Below are positions 50,805 through 60,932 of a DNA stretch of 64,000 bases, one piece after another. The translations under genes and the position numbers were made by a program. The stretch lies in NCBI GenBank assembly GCA_001970955.1, contig MPUH01000112.1, forward strand, positions 40,872 to 104,871, given 5' to 3'. Numbering within the stretch: position 1 is the stretch's first letter; the number at the start of each line of letters is the position of its first letter. Below the pieces are notes generated by a model, which saw nothing but the letters and a program-made list of their open reading frames with translations, was not told the DNA's origin and searched no databases. The DNA is from Stentor coeruleus (Eukaryota > Ciliophora > Heterotrichea > Heterotrichida > Stentoridae).

Positions 50805-51599
50805 CTATTTTCCTTGAAAAAGTGTAAGTCTCTTCTTAATAATTTTATCTATAAGTTTTTTATAATATTCCGAATGTTTATTCTGTTTATACTTCCTATA
50901 AGCAAGTAAATTCGAATTTGAAAACGTATTATTAATTCTTGAGTCAACTTTTTTAATATCCAAATTCCCATATGATATCGATTTATCATTTTTCAACTTG
51001 TTCTTAAACTTGTATATATTTACTAATATAGTATTAGCATTAGGGATATCATAAAATGCAGGTAAAAGATAATTACGATTTTGTGACCCCATAGGCATCA
51101 CACTATCATTAAGAGGGAATTTTAAAGAAAACATTACTCGTAATTTGCAATTTCCAGAGACTAATATCGAGTCTACATAATCCATTTGAGTTCCAAAACA
51201 GTATTCTATAAAAGAATTCATATCAATACATACATTAACCCACATTCCAGCAGGAATTATAAGATTAGGTATAATTGCATAAGATTCAAATATTTTTATC
51301 TCAGAAACACTGACAAAGTAAAGTTTTCTTTTAATTTCATCTTTACATGTTATAAGTATTTGAATTGAATAGTCTTCTTTAGTAGTGAAATATCCTTGTA
51401 TAGCTAAATAATTAAATCTTAGGTCTAAACCTTGTTCTGTTTTAGGAATTTTCATTTTGCCTTGTCTTAAAGCTACAACATAGCCTTGAGTTGTGGAATC
51501 CTGGATTCTTCGGACACTTCCTAGACTACTGTATTGCTTTACACAAGAAGAACTCAGGGTGCACAAAATTTCTGTATAAAAAAAACTTCCTCCGTGCAT
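50805..51599 (-). CDS. CFAP20/DUF667-domain protein
   Basis: 264 residues. Residues ~30-160 resemble the CFAP20 fold: VRRIQDSTTQGYV...KMKIPKTEQGLDLRFNYLAIQGYF, then DYSIQILITCKDEIKRKLYFVSVSEI...YAIIPNLIIPAGMWVNVCIDMNSFIEYCFGTQMDYVDSILVSGNCKLRVMF, which parallels 'w~~ig~dl~~f~r~~fgt~y~~~~~v~v~a~crlrrv'. CFAP20 proper is ~193 residues and very conserved; this one is divergent and has a basic C-terminal tail (~90 residues), so it is better seen as a CFAP20-domain relative (compare CFAP20DC/WDR90). Role probably at axonemal or centriolar microtubules. Its start is at the Met of MHGGSFFY. Confidence 0.68.
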   Translation of the reverse strand: MHGGSFFYTEILCTLSSSCVKQYSSLGSVRRIQDSTTQGYVVALRQGKMKIPKTEQGLDLRFNYLAIQGYFTTKEDYSIQILITCKDEIKRKLYFVSVSEIKIFESYAIIPNLIIPAGMWVNVCIDMNSFIEYCFGTQMDYVDSILVSGNCKLRVMFSLKFPLNDSVMPMGSQNRNYLLPAFYDIPNANTILVNIYKFKNKLKNDKSISYGNLDIKKVDSRINNTFSNSNLLAYRKYKQNKHSEYYKKLIDKIIKKRLTLFQGK

Positions 51600-52014
51600 T
51601 AAAATCTTAAGATATATTTATATATTAGTTTTCACTTTAAATTTCTAATGCTTTAAACAAACTGTATTGTATATTAGTATCATTAACTTTTAAATTCAAG
51701 TAAATATGATGATAAAAATAACATTAGGTAATATTATTTATTTAACTATTTATTTTGAGATTTTAAAGAAAGATTTACAAAATGATTGTATTATAATCAT
51801 TATTTTGTTATAAAAACAGTTTATATATGGATAAATTTTAAGCAAAAAAAAAAGTTTGGGTTTAAAGTAAATCTAACTAACTTTTTCATTACCTTACTCT
51901 TAAAATTATATTCAAACTACATTCACAACCAGAAACTATTAATCATAACCCTAAAATCAAAAAACATGCAAATTATCTCATATTCCTTATACTAAAAAAT
52001 TCCTTTTAAACCAA
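51600..52014. other. Intergenic region, no gene seen
   Basis: 5' flank of the CFAP20-domain gene, then 3' flank of the dCMP deaminase. A short frame at 51786-51995 is hydrophobic and unremarkable. Confidence 0.35.
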
Positions 52015-52968
52015 TTAAACTACAATACTCACCATTTTTACCTTAACCCCAGCTTTTTCCATATACTCCTTAACATTTTCATCAAAACTTTGTTCATCAG
52101 AATATACCACCAAGGCAATCTTTGCTTGTATAATCGCTTGTGCACAAAAAATACAAGGAAAAAGTCTTACATACATAGTTGAACCTTTAACCTTAGCAAT
52201 TTTCCCTTCAATAATAGTACCAAGTTCTGCATGTGTACAAATACACTCACCTGGTAAATTGTGATAGCAAACTTCACAACCTCCATCCACACATTGTATA
52301 TGAGTTTTTAATATCCCACTATATCCTGTTGAGACAATTCTATTGTTATTTGTTATAATGCATCCATTTTTATGATGAAGGCAACCTGCACGTTTAGATA
52401 CAAGCTCAGCCATTCTAGCATAGTAAATATCTATTGAAGGTCTTATATGAGCGAAATTTAGTATATCGATTGTATCGATCTGAGTGTATAATTCTTCTTT
52501 TGATCCTGTGTTATGAATTATCCTGTCAGAGGAAAAAAGGATTTGAGAAATGTTGGTTAAGAACTTAGAATTGTCGTCTTTTGCTATAAAACCTCTAAGC
52601 TGATCAGTTGGCTTCCCGTGTTTTTTTACGAAATTTCTATATCTTGATTGAACAGGTGCATCTATTCCTAAAAGAAAAAAATATGGGTCGGTTCTAAGAG
52701 CTTTAAGTTGGTCTATGTATTGTATAGGGTAAATCATATAATTAACTTTACGATCTTCTTTGAGCTTTTGTAAAAGTTCTTTGGTTTTTATAAAGTGTAT
52801 GGGTTCTTCTATTAGCTGTAAAGGACTCGATTCGTAGGATAGGCTTTCGATGTTTTCGGGGTTTGTGGTGTTGAGGTTGATTGGTTGGAAATTGTATGTT
52901 TGTTCTAAATGTGAGACTATTAGATCTTTACCACTGGATAAAGTTCCTGCAATGCCTAGAATTACCAT
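52015..52968 (-). CDS. DCD1: dCMP deaminase with N-terminal P-loop domain (DCD1 type)
   Basis: 317 residues. The C-terminal zinc-dependent deaminase domain (about 175-317) has CLHHKNGCIITNNNRIVSTGYSG, the zinc/catalytic CTHAELGTI (His246, Glu248) and PCIFC (Cys272, Cys275). It converts dCMP to dUMP for thymidylate synthesis. The N-terminal ~165 residues form a P-loop-like nucleotide kinase fold starting GIAGTLSSGKD, with ...FFLLGIDAPVQSRYRNFVKKHGK... This is the two-domain architecture of fungal DCD1. The sequence shows that both zinc motifs are intact, so activity is expected. Confidence 0.88.
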   Translation of the reverse strand: MVILGIAGTLSSGKDLIVSHLEQTYNFQPINLNTTNPENIESLSYESSPLQLIEEPIHFIKTKELLQKLKEDRKVNYMIYPIQYIDQLKALRTDPYFFLLGIDAPVQSRYRNFVKKHGKPTDQLRGFIAKDDNSKFLTNISQILFSSDRIIHNTGSKEELYTQIDTIDILNFAHIRPSIDIYYARMAELVSKRAGCLHHKNGCIITNNNRIVSTGYSGILKTHIQCVDGGCEVCYHNLPGECICTHAELGTIIEGKIAKVKGSTMYVRLFPCIFCAQAIIQAKIALVVYSDEQSFDENVKEYMEKAGVKVKMVSIVV

Positions 52969-53269
52969 TTAAATAATATTTTAAAAGGAGAGAAATGCTT
53001 TTAATGCTGATACTGAGTGTAAAATCTATATGAAAATATGAGGTAAATTATATGTTATAATGATATTTTATGATATTTCTATAGATATATATATATATTT
53101 ATTAAGAAACCTAAAATAGTTTATATAAAATCAATCAAATTTACAACTTTTTTTAACAACAACCATCATCAAAAAATAAGATTTTTATTATCACTATCAA
53201 TACTCCACATAAAAAACACTTTTCCCTTTTACTTCATACCTTTTCCCCCATACTTATATTTTCAAAGAA
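52969..53269. other. Divergent intergenic region, no gene seen
   Basis: Promoter space between the deaminase and the 53270 gene. It contains a short (TA)n run near 53088-53098. Confidence 0.35.
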
Positions 53270-54094
53270 ATGGATTTTTTTAAAGAATTATCTCAAGACT
53301 GTATCATCCGCGAATATCTCAAAGATTTCCCCGAACTAGACTGGAAAGAAGTTGTCAAAAAAACCTTACTTTATGGTATCCACTCTTTAAAAGCTTTAGA
53401 AAATTTTGGTTTATTATCCCCTAAGCCTGAAAAAATCCCATCATTACATTCAGAACTTACCCAAATGAAAAAAAACACCCCTGCAGTAAATCCAAACCTC
53501 TCATGTGACTTATACGACATCCAAGAAAGAAAAACTTATAAAAAAAAACTTGAAAACTCCAAAGATCAATCAAAATTACTAAGAAAAACTCGAGGATTAA
53601 GTCAGAAAAGTCTTAAAGAAAAATCTAAAACATGTCAATCAGCAGCAATAAGAGGTAATAGTAAAGATACAATAAAGCAACCACCTTTTAGGCTTACAGG
53701 TAAAGAAAGACCTGAAACAAAAAGGAAACTTCCAAGGTATTTGCAGAATATAAACTCAAAAATCAAAGATGATGTTAAAAAAACTAAGAAAAGTATCATA
53801 CAAGCACAGAGTAGGACTGAAAAAAGATATAAAGATGAGGAGATTGTGTGGGATGAACTAAAAAGCACAGAATTAAATAATGGTAAAATTCCTTTATTGG
53901 AAAAAAACGAAGACTCTTCGAGATCAGGAAGCTCATTTTCTGAATATATGGTTCCTGAGGTTGTTAAAGATTTTTATCAAAAAGAGTTTTCTAAATTATT
54001 ACCTTTTGCAATGGATGAAGGTAGGAAAAATTCCCATGAGGATAGAAAAAAGGTTATTGTGTTTGCGTCAAGTCCTAGTGACTCGGATACATAA
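53270..54094 (+). CDS. Basic protein with conserved N-terminal helix domain, paralogue of 59138 gene
   Basis: 274 residues, not recognised. The N-terminus (FFKELSQDCIIREYLKDFPELDWKEVVKKTLLYGIHSL) parallels that of the 59138 gene (LEQLSKNPEIQSFLECFPKHQWRKCIEAGLVHGIRKM). A middle block also matches: KRKLPRYLQNINSKIKDDVKKTKKS versus DRKIPKYLKNVQSKIKEDVHKDIVT. The rest is disordered, Lys/Ser-rich, and ends acidic. No signal peptide or catalytic motif. The two shared blocks suggest a protein-interaction domain plus a linear motif. Name and role unknown. Confidence 0.6.
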   Translation: MDFFKELSQDCIIREYLKDFPELDWKEVVKKTLLYGIHSLKALENFGLLSPKPEKIPSLHSELTQMKKNTPAVNPNLSCDLYDIQERKTYKKKLENSKDQSKLLRKTRGLSQKSLKEKSKTCQSAAIRGNSKDTIKQPPFRLTGKERPETKRKLPRYLQNINSKIKDDVKKTKKSIIQAQSRTEKRYKDEEIVWDELKSTELNNGKIPLLEKNEDSSRSGSSFSEYMVPEVVKDFYQKEFSKLLPFAMDEGRKNSHEDRKKVIVFASSPSDSDT

Positions 54095-54964
54095 TTTATA
54101 ATATAAAATATTTATAATTTCATTTTGATATGCTTTTTGCTTTACAAAGGAAGGATTTTTTTTGCTATTGGGATTTTAGATGGTTTTCGAAATTGTGTTG
54201 CTTTTGATTTTAAGGTTGATAATAAGAAGTTTTTTATTTTAGAGTGTTGAGTTTTATATAAATCGAAAAAAAAAATTGAAGTATGATTGGATATGTGTTA
54301 TAAGTGTGTATGTATACTTATGATGACTTATATTAAATATATATATTTTATAATATGATTGTATTAAAGTATGAATTGGGTTTTGATTAATTTAAAGATA
54401 CTGATTTATTGACAGATAGTATAAGTTGCTTCTGCAAAAAAAATCAATAATATCAAAAAAGCCAAAGCGAACTTATGCTTATTTATAGGCTTTGATTAAG
54501 ATTATGGAAAATCTTATAGTATAAATGAAAAAGTTTAATTTTTCAGCTTTTTGATGGGTAAAATTTTCTAATGAAATTTTGGTTTTATTGTTACTTTATA
54601 AAAAAAAAAATAAGATTTCATTCGAGCTTTTAAAGACATTTCTAAGAAATGCTTATATAATGGTGTTTTGTTGTAAAATTTGATATGATTATAATAAAAA
54701 TAGGTTAAATGGTAGTATGATAAAAATATATATAAGCGGTAGATATAGCCCCTATTTGTATTTAATAAGACTCTTGCTTTATCTTTTTCTATAGCAAATA
54801 TCCTACACACCAAGATAAAAAAAAAGTTAGGAAAGGATAAAATCTTGTGGTGAGACATAAAAACCTCCAGCACCAAAATAAGCCACGTACACAGTAAACA
54901 AAAGTGAAATTCAACTACACATCCCTTGAGTATTCCTTTAAATTCTAATGTGGTTGGCTTATAA
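54095..54964. other. Intergenic region, no gene seen
   Basis: G-rich 3' flank of the previous gene to about 54480. A minus-strand open frame over 54568-55098 overlaps the cyclin gene and is judged a chance frame. Confidence 0.4.
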
Positions 54965-55531
54965 ATGTCACTAACAATAGGATTTGCATCTATCCTGAAC
55001 ACAAGATTAGAAAAAAACACATCAAACAGTATCGACTCAGAAACTTTATCCCAATTCTCTCTTCCTAGACCACTCCCAATGCGTCTCGATATCTTCATAG
55101 ACCACTTTTTATATCAACTAAGTCTTTCAGAAGACTTCCTAGTAAATGCGTTTCTCATAGTAGAAAACTTTCTTGATAATATAAATCAAAACAATATACA
55201 TAAAATACTTTTCACAGCATTAGTTTTGGTTTATAAGTTTTTCACAGACTCACCTGTAGCCAATAATTGCTTAGAAAAAATAGGCTTACTAAAAAAAGGA
55301 GAATTAGGGAAGTTAGAGCTAATCATGCTAGAAAAAATAAACTGGACAATAAAATTTAATAGCGTTGAAGTTGTTTATGAAAAACTAGTCAACGAAGGGA
55401 AAAACAAGGATATTCAAAATAAGGATATTGAAGATGATGATGATGAAGAAATAGATGATGATGAGACTAACTATACAGAATATGGGAGTAACTGCAGCTT
55501 TTCGGAACTTGGCGCTTTTTTCAGTAACTAA
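54965..55531 (+). CDS. PHO80-like cyclin (cyclin P/U family)
   Basis: 188 residues. The cyclin box runs from about 40 to 135: FIDHFLYQLSLSEDFLVNAFLIVENFLDNINQNNIHKILFTALVLVYKFFTDSPVANNCLEKIGLLKKGELGKLELIMLEKINWTIKF. The pattern 'ALvLvyKFf.D.......~~~iG......l..lE...l..l~w.i' is that of PHO80/PCL and plant P-type cyclins. These activate a CDK related to PHO85/CDK5, often in phosphate signalling or cell-cycle control. The C-terminal ~40 residues are strongly acidic (DIEDDDDEEIDDDE). The start codon follows GGCTTATAA. Confidence 0.85.
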   Translation: MSLTIGFASILNTRLEKNTSNSIDSETLSQFSLPRPLPMRLDIFIDHFLYQLSLSEDFLVNAFLIVENFLDNINQNNIHKILFTALVLVYKFFTDSPVANNCLEKIGLLKKGELGKLELIMLEKINWTIKFNSVEVVYEKLVNEGKNKDIQNKDIEDDDDEEIDDDETNYTEYGSNCSFSELGAFFSN

Positions 55532-57045
55532 AGTAAATGTTGTAAATTATTAAGAATTTGATGATTATGTGTAGTTACCTTTTTATTGGACTTAGGGGAA
55601 AATGTTTATTATAGGGGAAGGCGATTTTGTTAAGTTATGAATGATAAGACATGACTTAGTAAAAAATATAAATATAGGTGAGTATTGCGAAGTAAAATTA
55701 AGGATAGGGTAAGAAGGTTTTTATTTGGTGGTTTGTTCTGAAGAAGGTTAGAAAATTGTTGGGTTTTTTGATTTCGGAGGATTGGGAGAAAGGTCATTTA
55801 TGATGGGTTGGAAATATTTTATGGTTTTTTAGTGGATTTGGTATTTAAAAGGTCTTGATAGGTTAAATGGAATTGTTGATTGACGTGTTTTTTCTAAGGT
55901 TTTTTGTGTGTCAAACTGGAAAATTGAAATTGCCTTATGATTATTTGTAGTAAGATTTTAAGTATGTGGTAAATCATTAGTGCTTGTATAATGGGTCAGA
56001 AGATGGGAAATAAAAAATAGATGATGATTGGGTTTGCTATGATGAGAGGTTTAAGTTTAGGAATTTAGGTTTTATGCTATAGAAATTTAGTTAGGTTTTA
56101 TGATGAAATGATTGTGATAAGTGGCTTAGGTTGATAAATAGACCTTTTATTATCGAAATTAGGAGTTTTTTTGATTAAATAGTAGTATTTTGCTAAATGG
56201 ATTCTTATATAAAATGCTTGATTTTATTTTAATAAAACTTATAATAAGACTTTAAGATGATTTATATGTATTAAAAAAAAATAGTATGGTGATGACAAAT
56301 ATGAATTTGTAATAGAAAATATATTTTAGAATAAAAGGTATGATAAGATTGTCCTGATAAAGCCTAGTGAATTAATCGTTGTTTGTTAATATTTATAAGA
56401 TGAAAGAAACTAAAAAAAAATTAGAAAAATTTCAGAAAACTTTAACTTGCTATGCATTGGAATTTTAAGCTTTGTATAGTATTTATGATATGTTGTTTTT
56501 TTAAGATACCGAATTATTTAATTTTGGGTGTTAATTTGTGATTTAAAGACTGAAAAAAAAATATAATATGCATGCTAAAATAGTTTTTAGAGAATAGGAT
56601 TGATAGGCTTTTTGTTTATAATTTGTGTGAATATTATGATAGATTGTTGCTTTGAAGAATGGGTGGTGGGAGGATGGATTTAGGGTGAGCGAAATTTAGA
56701 TAAAAAAAAAATTAGTTGGATTTTATAAAGTTTACTTTGGTATTTTAATCATAGACTAATAAATTAATTTCTATATATTCCAAACTTATACCAAACCAAT
56801 CTCACATATTTTCATTACCTATTCAAATATTCCAATCTAAACATCTCTAATATTTTATTAAATTCATTATAATTTCCTTATAGCCTCAACCCTTTTCTAA
56901 CACCCAATAATAATTCCCTACATTATTTACTTATATCGATATGATTTTTCACTATCTCTAAATTCAAATTTATTTAAATCAACCTATTCTTTTATCAATT
57001 TCACAAAAAAAAAAATATATATATTTCACAAAAGTCAAATAACAA
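55532..57045. other. 1.5-kb convergent intergenic region with sharp strand-composition flip
   Basis: On the plus strand 55532 to about 56750 is G-rich and C-poor; from about 56760 to 57045 it is C-rich and G-poor. Examples: 55681-55740 has 18 G and 2 C; 56821-56880 has 10 C and no G. No gene is seen. Confidence 0.5.
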
Positions 57046-58476
57046 TTACATTACCCAATTAGTCTTACTTTTCATATAACTGCAAATTTGCCCAGGAACT
57101 TCCTCAAGTACTTTAGAAGCAAGCAACCCTGGGTGTCTTCTATATACATTAAAAGGAACAAACTGCACAATATCTCTTTCAGCAATCCTCCCATCTCTAT
57201 CTTTCAAAAGAGCATTATCAGAATCTAACTTTTCCATGTTCCTAAAATCAGCATTACCTATACCAACTATAATAAAACTCAAAGGATATCTACAAGAATA
57301 AACAATGCTCGTTGCGGTATAAGGGTAATCATGAATATCCCCATCAGTTATAATCAAAACTACATAATAAGACATAGGGTTTTTATCTTTTTCACAATGT
57401 TTCTGAGCCCTTAATATAACCTCATTCAAATTTGTCGGTTTAGAAAGAATAATTCCAGGTAAGGTCTCATGATATAAACCTAATAACTCAAAATAATTCT
57501 TAACTGTCCCTAAGCTAAAGCAATGACTTATTGATTTTTGTCCTTTAGGTATTCCCCCAAATCCATAAACATGTATGATTTTGTCTTTATTATAAACATC
57601 CAATATTCTACATACACTAGACATTGAAGCTTCATAAGGATTTTGTTTCTCAGGACCTAAATAATGATGTGATTCAGATGTTGTATATGGTAAATTTGAT
57701 GATGTGTAGTCTATAGCAACAATAACTTTAATCCTAATCCCTTGTCTAAGATAATCAACAAAATTCTGCTGTAAATCTAAACGTGACCATGTTACTTTTA
57801 AAGTCCCTTTGATTTTCGATCCTTGTTTCAATGAAAATTCACTCCCTGGGGTTAGAAGTTCTTCTATGGTCATAGATGTGCTTGCAACATATTCTTCTGA
57901 AGAATTATATGCGTTAAATAAGATATTTTTATCTCCAAGCATGTTATAAGGAACATTGAATTGTTTCCATTTGCATTTCTCTCCTGATGAAGTTTCTGTA
58001 CGATAGATTTCAAGATACTCATTTTGATCTATTTCTCTAAGCATACGGATATAGTAATGGGGCTTCCAAATCCAAAAACCTCCAATGATAGTTGCTGATA
58101 GTTTTAAGGATACAGCTGAGTTTATATCTTTGATTTCTTCAACATTGATTATAAAGTCGCCTATTGGGAATTCTATTTTGTGATTGGTTTTAGAGACTAG
58201 GTGCACAAGGTTTATTATGGTTTCTGCTAATACTTGATCTTCTTGATGTAATAGGATTTTGATATCGAGGATTTCTTCAAAAACGTAGCTTAGGCTGAAT
58301 GTTGTTATGGATAATACATCTTTCATGTTTATGTATTCTTTCCAATCATCACCTAATCTGAACATTAATGTGCATTCTAGAGTAGTTATGGTTTTGTCTT
58401 TTGTGCGAAATCTGGAGATGAATCGAAAATTTTGTAGGTTTTTCGATGCTGTCCTTAGTCTGTTTCTTATTTCCAT
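57046..58476 (-). CDS. Copine-like protein (C2 domains plus vWA/copine domain)
   Basis: 476 residues. The C-terminal half is a copine A domain: IRIKVIVAIDYTSSNLPYTTSESHHYLGPEKQNPYEASMSSVCRILDVYNKDKIIHVYGFGG..., with ...YYVVLIITDGDIHDYPYTATSIVYSCRYPLSFIIVGIGNADFRNMEKLDSDN and ...RDIVQFVPFNVYRR. The first ~235 residues hold two divergent C2-like domains. The second is clearer: CKWKQFNVPYNMLGDKNILFNAYNSSEEYVASTSMTIEELLTPGSEFSL; many Ca-binding Asp are missing. Copines bind membrane phospholipids in response to Ca2+ and act in signalling and contractile-vacuole or cytoskeletal functions in protists. MIDAS motif DYTSS keeps the pattern DxTxS. No membrane segment. Confidence 0.88.
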   Translation of the reverse strand: MEIRNRLRTASKNLQNFRFISRFRTKDKTITTLECTLMFRLGDDWKEYINMKDVLSITTFSLSYVFEEILDIKILLHQEDQVLAETIINLVHLVSKTNHKIEFPIGDFIINVEEIKDINSAVSLKLSATIIGGFWIWKPHYYIRMLREIDQNEYLEIYRTETSSGEKCKWKQFNVPYNMLGDKNILFNAYNSSEEYVASTSMTIEELLTPGSEFSLKQGSKIKGTLKVTWSRLDLQQNFVDYLRQGIRIKVIVAIDYTSSNLPYTTSESHHYLGPEKQNPYEASMSSVCRILDVYNKDKIIHVYGFGGIPKGQKSISHCFSLGTVKNYFELLGLYHETLPGIILSKPTNLNEVILRAQKHCEKDKNPMSYYVVLIITDGDIHDYPYTATSIVYSCRYPLSFIIVGIGNADFRNMEKLDSDNALLKDRDGRIAERDIVQFVPFNVYRRHPGLLASKVLEEVPGQICSYMKSKTNWVM

Positions 58477-59137
58477 AAATAATTATATCTAGAAGAATGA
58501 ATAAGTTTACCTGTATTTAATGGAAAATATGCTTTTATTAGTAAAAAAAGCAGGTTTTTTAGGGTGTTGTTTTATGATTCCTTGTGGTAAGATGCTGTGG
58601 GGTTTATAAAGCTTGAATGATTTATAAAAAAAAAGCATAAGAAATTGCCGTGATTTTAATATCGGGTATTAGTTGTATTTCACTTTGAGGATAATGAGAA
58701 TTGTTATGGATATAAGCTATTATGATATTTTAAAGATTATTTTGTAGTGTGATGGTTTGTTTTTTATGATTCTTTGTATAAAATATAAACACAACCTAAA
58801 TTATTATCTAAACTTAAGCATTTTTATTTTACTTTATCATGGTATATATACCTAGTATCTTAACCTAACACTTGTTAATTACCACATTTTCCTATTTTTA
58901 CAACCTTAAAACCTTTATATCCACCCACAGTTAAACCTAACAATCCAATTTTTCCCAATCATCAAAAAAATACCAAAATCTATTAACACAATTCCAACTT
59001 AAAACATACCCTATAACTCATAAGCATACAAAACTCAAATTCCTACACCCAAACAAAATCTTCTCCATAGAAAAAATTTTCCCAATTTTTATTTCTCAAT
59101 ATTAAACTCTAAATATAATAATCAAAACTTACAATAA
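58477..59137. other. Divergent intergenic region with strand-composition flip
   Basis: 58561-58620 has 19 G and 4 C; 58861-58920 has 14 C and 1 G. The switch is near 58790, between two divergent genes. No gene is seen. Confidence 0.5.
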
Positions 59138-60031
59138 ATGCTTGAACAGTTATCTAAAAACCCTGAAATCCAGAGCTTTTTGGAATGTTTTCCCAAACAC
59201 CAATGGAGAAAGTGTATCGAGGCAGGTCTTGTCCACGGTATCAGAAAAATGCGAGAAAGCAATCGTAAACCTGTTTATCAAGACATTTTAATGATCCTAG
59301 GAGAATCCCAAGAGGACACAATAAGAACCGCCCTACAAAACATGCGTAAAGAAATCGAAGAACTATCAGGGAAAGTAGAAAGTATTGAATCTAGGCCAAG
59401 AATCGATCATGACCTTAGAATCCCTAAAATCAGCACAAATGATATCGACCATATCAAGCCAAGTAAAAGAGAAAGTCCAGTTCGAAGTTCATCAAGATCA
59501 AAAATCATATCAATGCCAAGACAAAATTCTTATGGATCTATACCAAAGCCTCAAGATAGAAAAATCCCAAAATACTTAAAAAATGTTCAATCAAAAATCA
59601 AAGAAGATGTTCATAAAGATATTGTTACTTTTTCTCATAAAATTGATGCTAGATCTTATTCTGTGACTGAAATTGATAGTAGAATTAGTACTTCAAGAGA
59701 ACTTAAAGAACCTAATGTTATGCCTTTAGAAAAAATAAAATCATTAGATTTGAGTAGTGGCTGGGGGAAAAAAGATGAGGATTATAGTGGGGAAGAGAAA
59801 AGATATGGTATGAGTAAACAGAGAAAGGATGATGAAGAATATGGTGGGGAGGAGAAAAGGTATAAGATGAGTAAACAGAGAAAGGAGGATGAGGAGTATG
59901 GTGGGGAGGAGAAGAGGTATAAGATGAGTAAACAAGGAAAACAAGATGATAGCGAGGTATTCAAAATTGCTGATGACTTTTTGAGTAACCCTTTTACATC
60001 GTATTTAACAGGTGGGTATAAGTATAAATAA
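59138..60031 (+). CDS. Basic protein with internal 19-residue repeats, paralogue of 53270 gene
   Basis: 297 residues, not recognised. The N-terminal ~35 residues and the KIPKYLKNVQSKIKEDV block (about 145-160) are shared with the gene at 53270. Near the C-terminus a 19-residue unit DEEYGGEEKRYKMSKQRKE is repeated about three times (nucleotides 59774-59944, period 57 bp), highly charged. Then comes a hydrophobic-aromatic end (FKIADDFLSNPFTSYLTGGYKYK) absent from the paralogue. No signal peptide or enzyme motif. The charged repeats are likely a flexible or single-helix segment. Confidence 0.6.
   Translation: MLEQLSKNPEIQSFLECFPKHQWRKCIEAGLVHGIRKMRESNRKPVYQDILMILGESQEDTIRTALQNMRKEIEELSGKVESIESRPRIDHDLRIPKISTNDIDHIKPSKRESPVRSSSRSKIISMPRQNSYGSIPKPQDRKIPKYLKNVQSKIKEDVHKDIVTFSHKIDARSYSVTEIDSRISTSRELKEPNVMPLEKIKSLDLSSGWGKKDEDYSGEEKRYGMSKQRKDDEEYGGEEKRYKMSKQRKEDEEYGGEEKRYKMSKQGKQDDSEVFKIADDFLSNPFTSYLTGGYKYK
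59774..59944 (+). repeat. Three 57-bp in-frame tandem repeats
   Basis: Copies at 59774-59830, 59831-59887 and 59888-59944. Copies 2 and 3 are closest in sequence, showing recent expansion inside the gene. The opposite strand is open here only because of the repeat. Confidence 0.85.
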
Positions 60032-60263
60032 AGGGTTGATAATTAGGGCTTTTTTAGTAGAAAATTAAATTTAGAATTGATGATAAAGGTAGAAATAATT
60101 ATTTTTTGGATGTTAGGTGTGCTTATGATATTATTTTATTATATAGTTTGAACAAAACCTTACTTTCTACTGTATAAGCTTAGAGTAATCATATTTTACC
60201 TAAACTATAAACAACTAAAAAAACCCTTTTATCTCCTCAAACAAACATTAAAATTCACTATTT

Positions 60264-60932
60264 TTAACCCTTATTAAATCCCAACCTATCTACGAAACTT
60301 CTAAATCCATAGGGTGTTAATAATCTTCCATTTTCTTCGTTATCAAATATCTTCGCGAACTCTCTTACTGAAATATTATCATTTTCTTCTAATATTATTT
60401 TTATCAGTAACGACTTAGCTTCTGGAAACTGACTCTCCAGCATTTTCATATACTTTTTGATTTTTCTATGAGAAATAGGAGGGTTTGTCGAATTATTTAC
60501 AAGTGAAGGCAGTGCTAAAACGGATACTTTATAAATTTCATCCAGCATTTTTCCTAAGTCTTCTTTTTCTAATTTTCCAGTGCACAAACTGTCAAAAGTC
60601 TCAAATATCAATCTTGCTTTCTGTCTTGACATTCCATTACTTAAAAGAATCCCTACTAAAAGAAGATCTTTTGTATAGAAAAGCCCGTTGCTTTTCATAG
60701 AATTATAGAAGTTTTCAACAAGAGGACACATTGAAGTGTTATGTACTTTGATTTCTAAGTGTTCGCAGATATCTTTCCATTGAGATTCATTGATTTCGTT
60801 GTTTTGGGAATATTTTCTGATAATCCCATCGACAAAGACGCAGTTGTTTTTAAAGAACTCAAGCTGGCTTTCCATTAGTAATATTGCCTCTTCTTCTTTT
60901 GGAAGATTTTCTCTTGCTGAAACGCACCCCAT
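60264..60932 (-). CDS. EF-hand-like protein with N-terminal lipidation motif
   Basis: 222 residues. The start MGCVSAREN has Gly2 for N-myristoylation, Cys3 for palmitoylation and Ser5, a common membrane-anchoring pattern in calcium-sensor proteins. Residues ~98-130 (SRQKARLIFETFDSLCTGKLEKEDLGKMLDEIYKVS) look like an EF-hand with the loop DSLCTGKLEKEDL, which lacks several Ca ligands. A second weak helix-loop-helix near 180-215 (NDNISVREFAKIFDNEENGRLLTPYGFRSF) is similar. It therefore resembles the calcineurin-B/CBL/NCS shape, but Ca binding is uncertain. Probably a membrane-tethered adaptor; the exact family is not recognised. Confidence 0.6.
   Translation of the reverse strand: MGCVSARENLPKEEEAILLMESQLEFFKNNCVFVDGIIRKYSQNNEINESQWKDICEHLEIKVHNTSMCPLVENFYNSMKSNGLFYTKDLLLVGILLSNGMSRQKARLIFETFDSLCTGKLEKEDLGKMLDEIYKVSVLALPSLVNNSTNPPISHRKIKKYMKMLESQFPEAKSLLIKIILEENDNISVREFAKIFDNEENGRLLTPYGFRSFVDRLGFNKG

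Noticed and set aside
54568-55098. 176-codon minus-strand frame
   Set aside because: Overlaps the clear cyclin gene on the other strand, has no recognisable domain, and runs through AT-rich flank.
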